The position numbers and the translations under genes are program-made. A stretch of DNA of 64,000 nucleotides from Actinoallomurus sp963850195 (GTDB lineage Bacteria > Actinomycetota > Actinomycetes > Streptosporangiales > Streptosporangiaceae), in assembly GCA_963850195.1 (NCBI GenBank), contig CAWKKD010000005.1:620001-684000 (forward strand), in the 5' to 3' direction. Below the pieces are notes generated by a model. The model searched no databases. It had not been told where the DNA came from and was given only the letters and a program-made list of their open reading frames with translations. Position 1 is the first letter of the stretch. Each line of letters begins with the position of its first letter. This document shows, in pieces, positions 62,213-64,000 of this stretch.

Positions 62213-63208
62213 ATGAAGGCTCTCGCCAAGCTCGAGCCCGGTCCGGGCCACCTAGGCCTGGTCGAACGCCCCGAGCCCGTACCCGCCGCCGGGCAGGTCC
62301 TGCTCGAGGTGCACGCCGCAGGCGTCTGCGGCACCGACCTGCACATCGCGGCCGGTGAGTACGTCACCGCGACGCCCGTCACGCTCGGGCACGAGGTGGC
62401 CGGCGTCGTCGTGGCGACCGGCCCCGGCGTCGCCCCCGCGTGGCAGGGCGCGCACGTGGTCACCGAGACCTACTTCGCGACCTGCGCGACGTGCGACCGC
62501 TGCCGCGAGGGACGTCCCAACCTGTGCCCGGACCGGCGGTCCATCGGCACCCACGTCGACGGCGGCTTCGCCGACCTGCTCGTCCTGCCCGTGACGAACC
62601 TCCACCGAGTCCCGGACGGCGTCGGCGCGTACGCCGCCGCGCTCGCCGAGCCGCTGGCCTGCGTCTGCAACTGCCTGCTCGACCCGCCCGCCGTCCAGTC
62701 CGGCGACCGGGTCGTGGTCACCGGGCCCGGGCCGATCGGGCTGCTGGCCGCGCAGGTCGCGCGCGACCTCGGTGGCTCGGTCACGGTCTGCGGCCTGCCG
62801 CGGGACTCCGCGCGGCTGGACGCGGCGCGCGCGCTCGGGTTCGCCGAGACCGACGCGCCGCCGGAGCCCGGCAGCGCCGACGTGGTGATCGAGTGCTCCG
62901 GCAGCGCGGGCGGCGCCTCGACGTGCCTGACGACCGCGCGGCGCGGCGGGCGCTACGTCCAGATCGGCGTCTTCGGCGGCGCCGTCACCGTGCCGCTCAA
63001 CCAGGTCTTCTTCTCCGAGCTCGTGCTCACCTCCGGGTTCGCGTCGACGCCGCGCTCGTGGCGGCACGCGATGCGGCTCATCGCGACCGGGGCCGTCGAG
63101 ACGGCGCCCCTCGTGACGCGCGCGGCGCCGCTCGGCGCCTGGGAGGACGTGTTCGCCGACCTGTCCGCCGCGCGCGGGCTGAAGGTCGTACTGGATCCGA
63201 GACTGTGA
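62213..63208 (+). CDS. Zinc-dependent alcohol dehydrogenase (MDR)
   Basis: A 331-residue medium-chain dehydrogenase. Catalytic zinc ligands in AGVCGTDLH and GHEVAG; structural zinc cysteines in TCATCDRCREGRPNLC; cofactor site VVTGPGPIGLLAA near residue 172. It resembles sorbitol/threonine/galactitol-type dehydrogenases that oxidize a sugar or polyol. ATG 62213 follows GAGGAGG. Its stop is 23 bp before the next SDR start. Confidence 0.92.
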   Translation: MKALAKLEPGPGHLGLVERPEPVPAAGQVLLEVHAAGVCGTDLHIAAGEYVTATPVTLGHEVAGVVVATGPGVAPAWQGAHVVTETYFATCATCDRCREGRPNLCPDRRSIGTHVDGGFADLLVLPVTNLHRVPDGVGAYAAALAEPLACVCNCLLDPPAVQSGDRVVVTGPGPIGLLAAQVARDLGGSVTVCGLPRDSARLDAARALGFAETDAPPEPGSADVVIECSGSAGGASTCLTTARRGGRYVQIGVFGGAVTVPLNQVFFSELVLTSGFASTPRSWRHAMRLIATGAVETAPLVTRAAPLGAWEDVFADLSAARGLKVVLDPRL

Positions 63209-63231
63209 CCGCTCCGACGACAGGGGAAGCC

Positions 63232-64000
63232 ATGTTCGACCTGACCGGACGGCGGGCCGCCGTCACCGGCGCGGCCAGTGGCATCGGCCGGGCCATCGCG
63301 ACCGCGCTCGCCGAGGCCGGCGCGGACGTCGCCGTGTTCGACCTCGGGGACGACGGCGCGCGGTCCACGGCGAAGGACGTACGCGACAAGGGCCGCCGGG
63401 CGCTCGCCTCGCGCGGCGACGTCTCCGACCCGGACGCCGTCGACGCGTTCGCCGCCACCATCGACGAGGCGTGGGGCGGCGTCGACATCTGGGTGAACAA
63501 TGCCGGGCGCATGCTCATCCGGCCCTTCACCGAGATGACGGGCGAGGAGTGGCACGGCCTGCTCGGCACCAACCTGCACGGCTACTTCCACGGCTGCCAG
63601 GCGGCGGCGCGGCGCATGACGGCGCAGGGCGGCGGACGGATCATCAACGTCTCGTCCGTCACCCGCCAGCAGCCGGTGAGCGACATGGCCGCGTACGTCA
63701 CGAGCAAGGCCGCGGTCGTGGGCCTCACCCGCGCGCTCGCGCTCGAGCTGGGCCTGGCGGGGATCACGGTCAACGCGATCGCCCCCGGCGCGACGCACAC
63801 CGGCATGACGGTCGACTCGTACACGCCGTCGATCCGGCACGTGTACGAGAGCCGGATCGCCGTCGGCCGAATCGCCCAGCCGACCGACCTGGCCGGCGCG
63901 GCCGTCTTCCTGGCCTCGGACGAGGCCGCGTACGTCACCGGCCACGAACTGCTCGTCGACGGTGGGCTGCTGCTCAACGGCAACGTCGGGTTCGCCGAAA
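63232..64000 (+). CDS. Short-chain dehydrogenase/reductase, 3' end outside window
   Basis: 256 residues are visible with no stop before the window edge; the protein must be nearly complete. TGAASGIG cofactor site, NNAG, YVTSKAA catalytic Tyr/Lys and the end TGHELLVDGG are present. Related to sugar and sugar-acid dehydrogenases. ATG 63232 with GGGGAAGCC upstream is preferred over the GTG at 63205, which overlaps the ADH stop. In one operon with the alcohol dehydrogenase. Confidence 0.9.
   Translation, partial: MFDLTGRRAAVTGAASGIGRAIATALAEAGADVAVFDLGDDGARSTAKDVRDKGRRALASRGDVSDPDAVDAFAATIDEAWGGVDIWVNNAGRMLIRPFTEMTGEEWHGLLGTNLHGYFHGCQAAARRMTAQGGGRIINVSSVTRQQPVSDMAAYVTSKAAVVGLTRALALELGLAGITVNAIAPGATHTGMTVDSYTPSIRHVYESRIAVGRIAQPTDLAGAAVFLASDEAAYVTGHELLVDGGLLLNGNVGFAE

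Noticed and set aside
1..64000. CRISPR arrays, tRNA/rRNA genes, complete insertion sequences, phage genes
   Set aside because: I looked for regular repeat-spacer units, cloverleaf-like stretches, transposase motifs and phage structural genes and saw none.

Overview
The window is high-GC actinomycete DNA (Actinomycetota, probably a Streptosporangiales-type or related filamentous genus; the exact genus cannot be read from the sequence). Evidence for this is the strong third-position GC, the frequent GTG/TTG starts, a four-gene conservon (kinase, roadblock, DUF742, GTPase), GAF-ANTAR proteins, an NRPS cluster and a rare TTA codon in a regulator.

Region 1 (1-23038, all on the minus strand, read right to left) is a nonribosomal peptide cluster cut by the window edge. 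It opens with a three-gene hydrazine-forming cassette: a flavin lysine/ornithine N-monooxygenase, a DAO-type flavin oxidase and a cupin/methionyl-tRNA-synthetase-like protein. These match the Spb38/39/40-type machinery that joins N6-hydroxylysine to glycine and releases hydrazinoacetate. Here the cupin-MetRS protein carries an extra C-terminal carrier domain. It is followed, with start/stop overlaps, by a cyclization-adenylation-carrier NRPS with a cysteine code and a TubC-type docking domain, an acyl-AMP ligase, an EntS-like exporter, and three NRPS proteins (C-A-T-C-A-T, C-A-T, C-A...). My model is a hydrazinoacetyl-thiazoline (or cysteinyl) peptide of at least six building blocks. The A domains of the last three proteins are recent copies of each other and look mosaic, and the first C domain lacks its catalytic histidine.

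Region 2 (23906-27857) is a conservon whose last gene is a styrene-monooxygenase-like flavoprotein instead of the usual cytochrome P450. Region 3 (28286-36308) holds a small conserved-looking protein, a cold-shock protein, a lipid desaturase, a UBP zinc finger protein, a LysR regulator beside an N5-(carboxyethyl)ornithine-synthase-like dehydrogenase, a GlxA/AraC regulator, an MFS and an EamA transporter. Region 4 (36582-46458) holds a methyltransferase, an IclR remnant, a response regulator with two GAF-ANTAR proteins, an amino-acid ABC importer without its ATPase but with a class II amidotransferase, a LysR regulator, an NRPS remnant and an MFS transporter. Region 5 (46955-49628) has a DUF1537 sugar-acid kinase and a sulfotransferase.

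Region 6 (50057-64000) looks like a carbohydrate/sugar-acid catabolic locus: Gfo/Idh/MocA dehydrogenase, SMP-30 lactonase, GH42 beta-galactosidase, E1 alpha/beta of a 2-oxoacid dehydrogenase, an enolase-superfamily dehydratase, SDRs, a zinc alcohol dehydrogenase and an FCD-type GntR regulator. A palindromic motif close to ATTGGATCCAAT recurs, mostly in pairs, in every main promoter region of this locus and is a good candidate for the GntR operator. Two small secreted proteins with clear terminators sit within this region. I saw no tRNA, rRNA, CRISPR array, complete insertion sequence or prophage.
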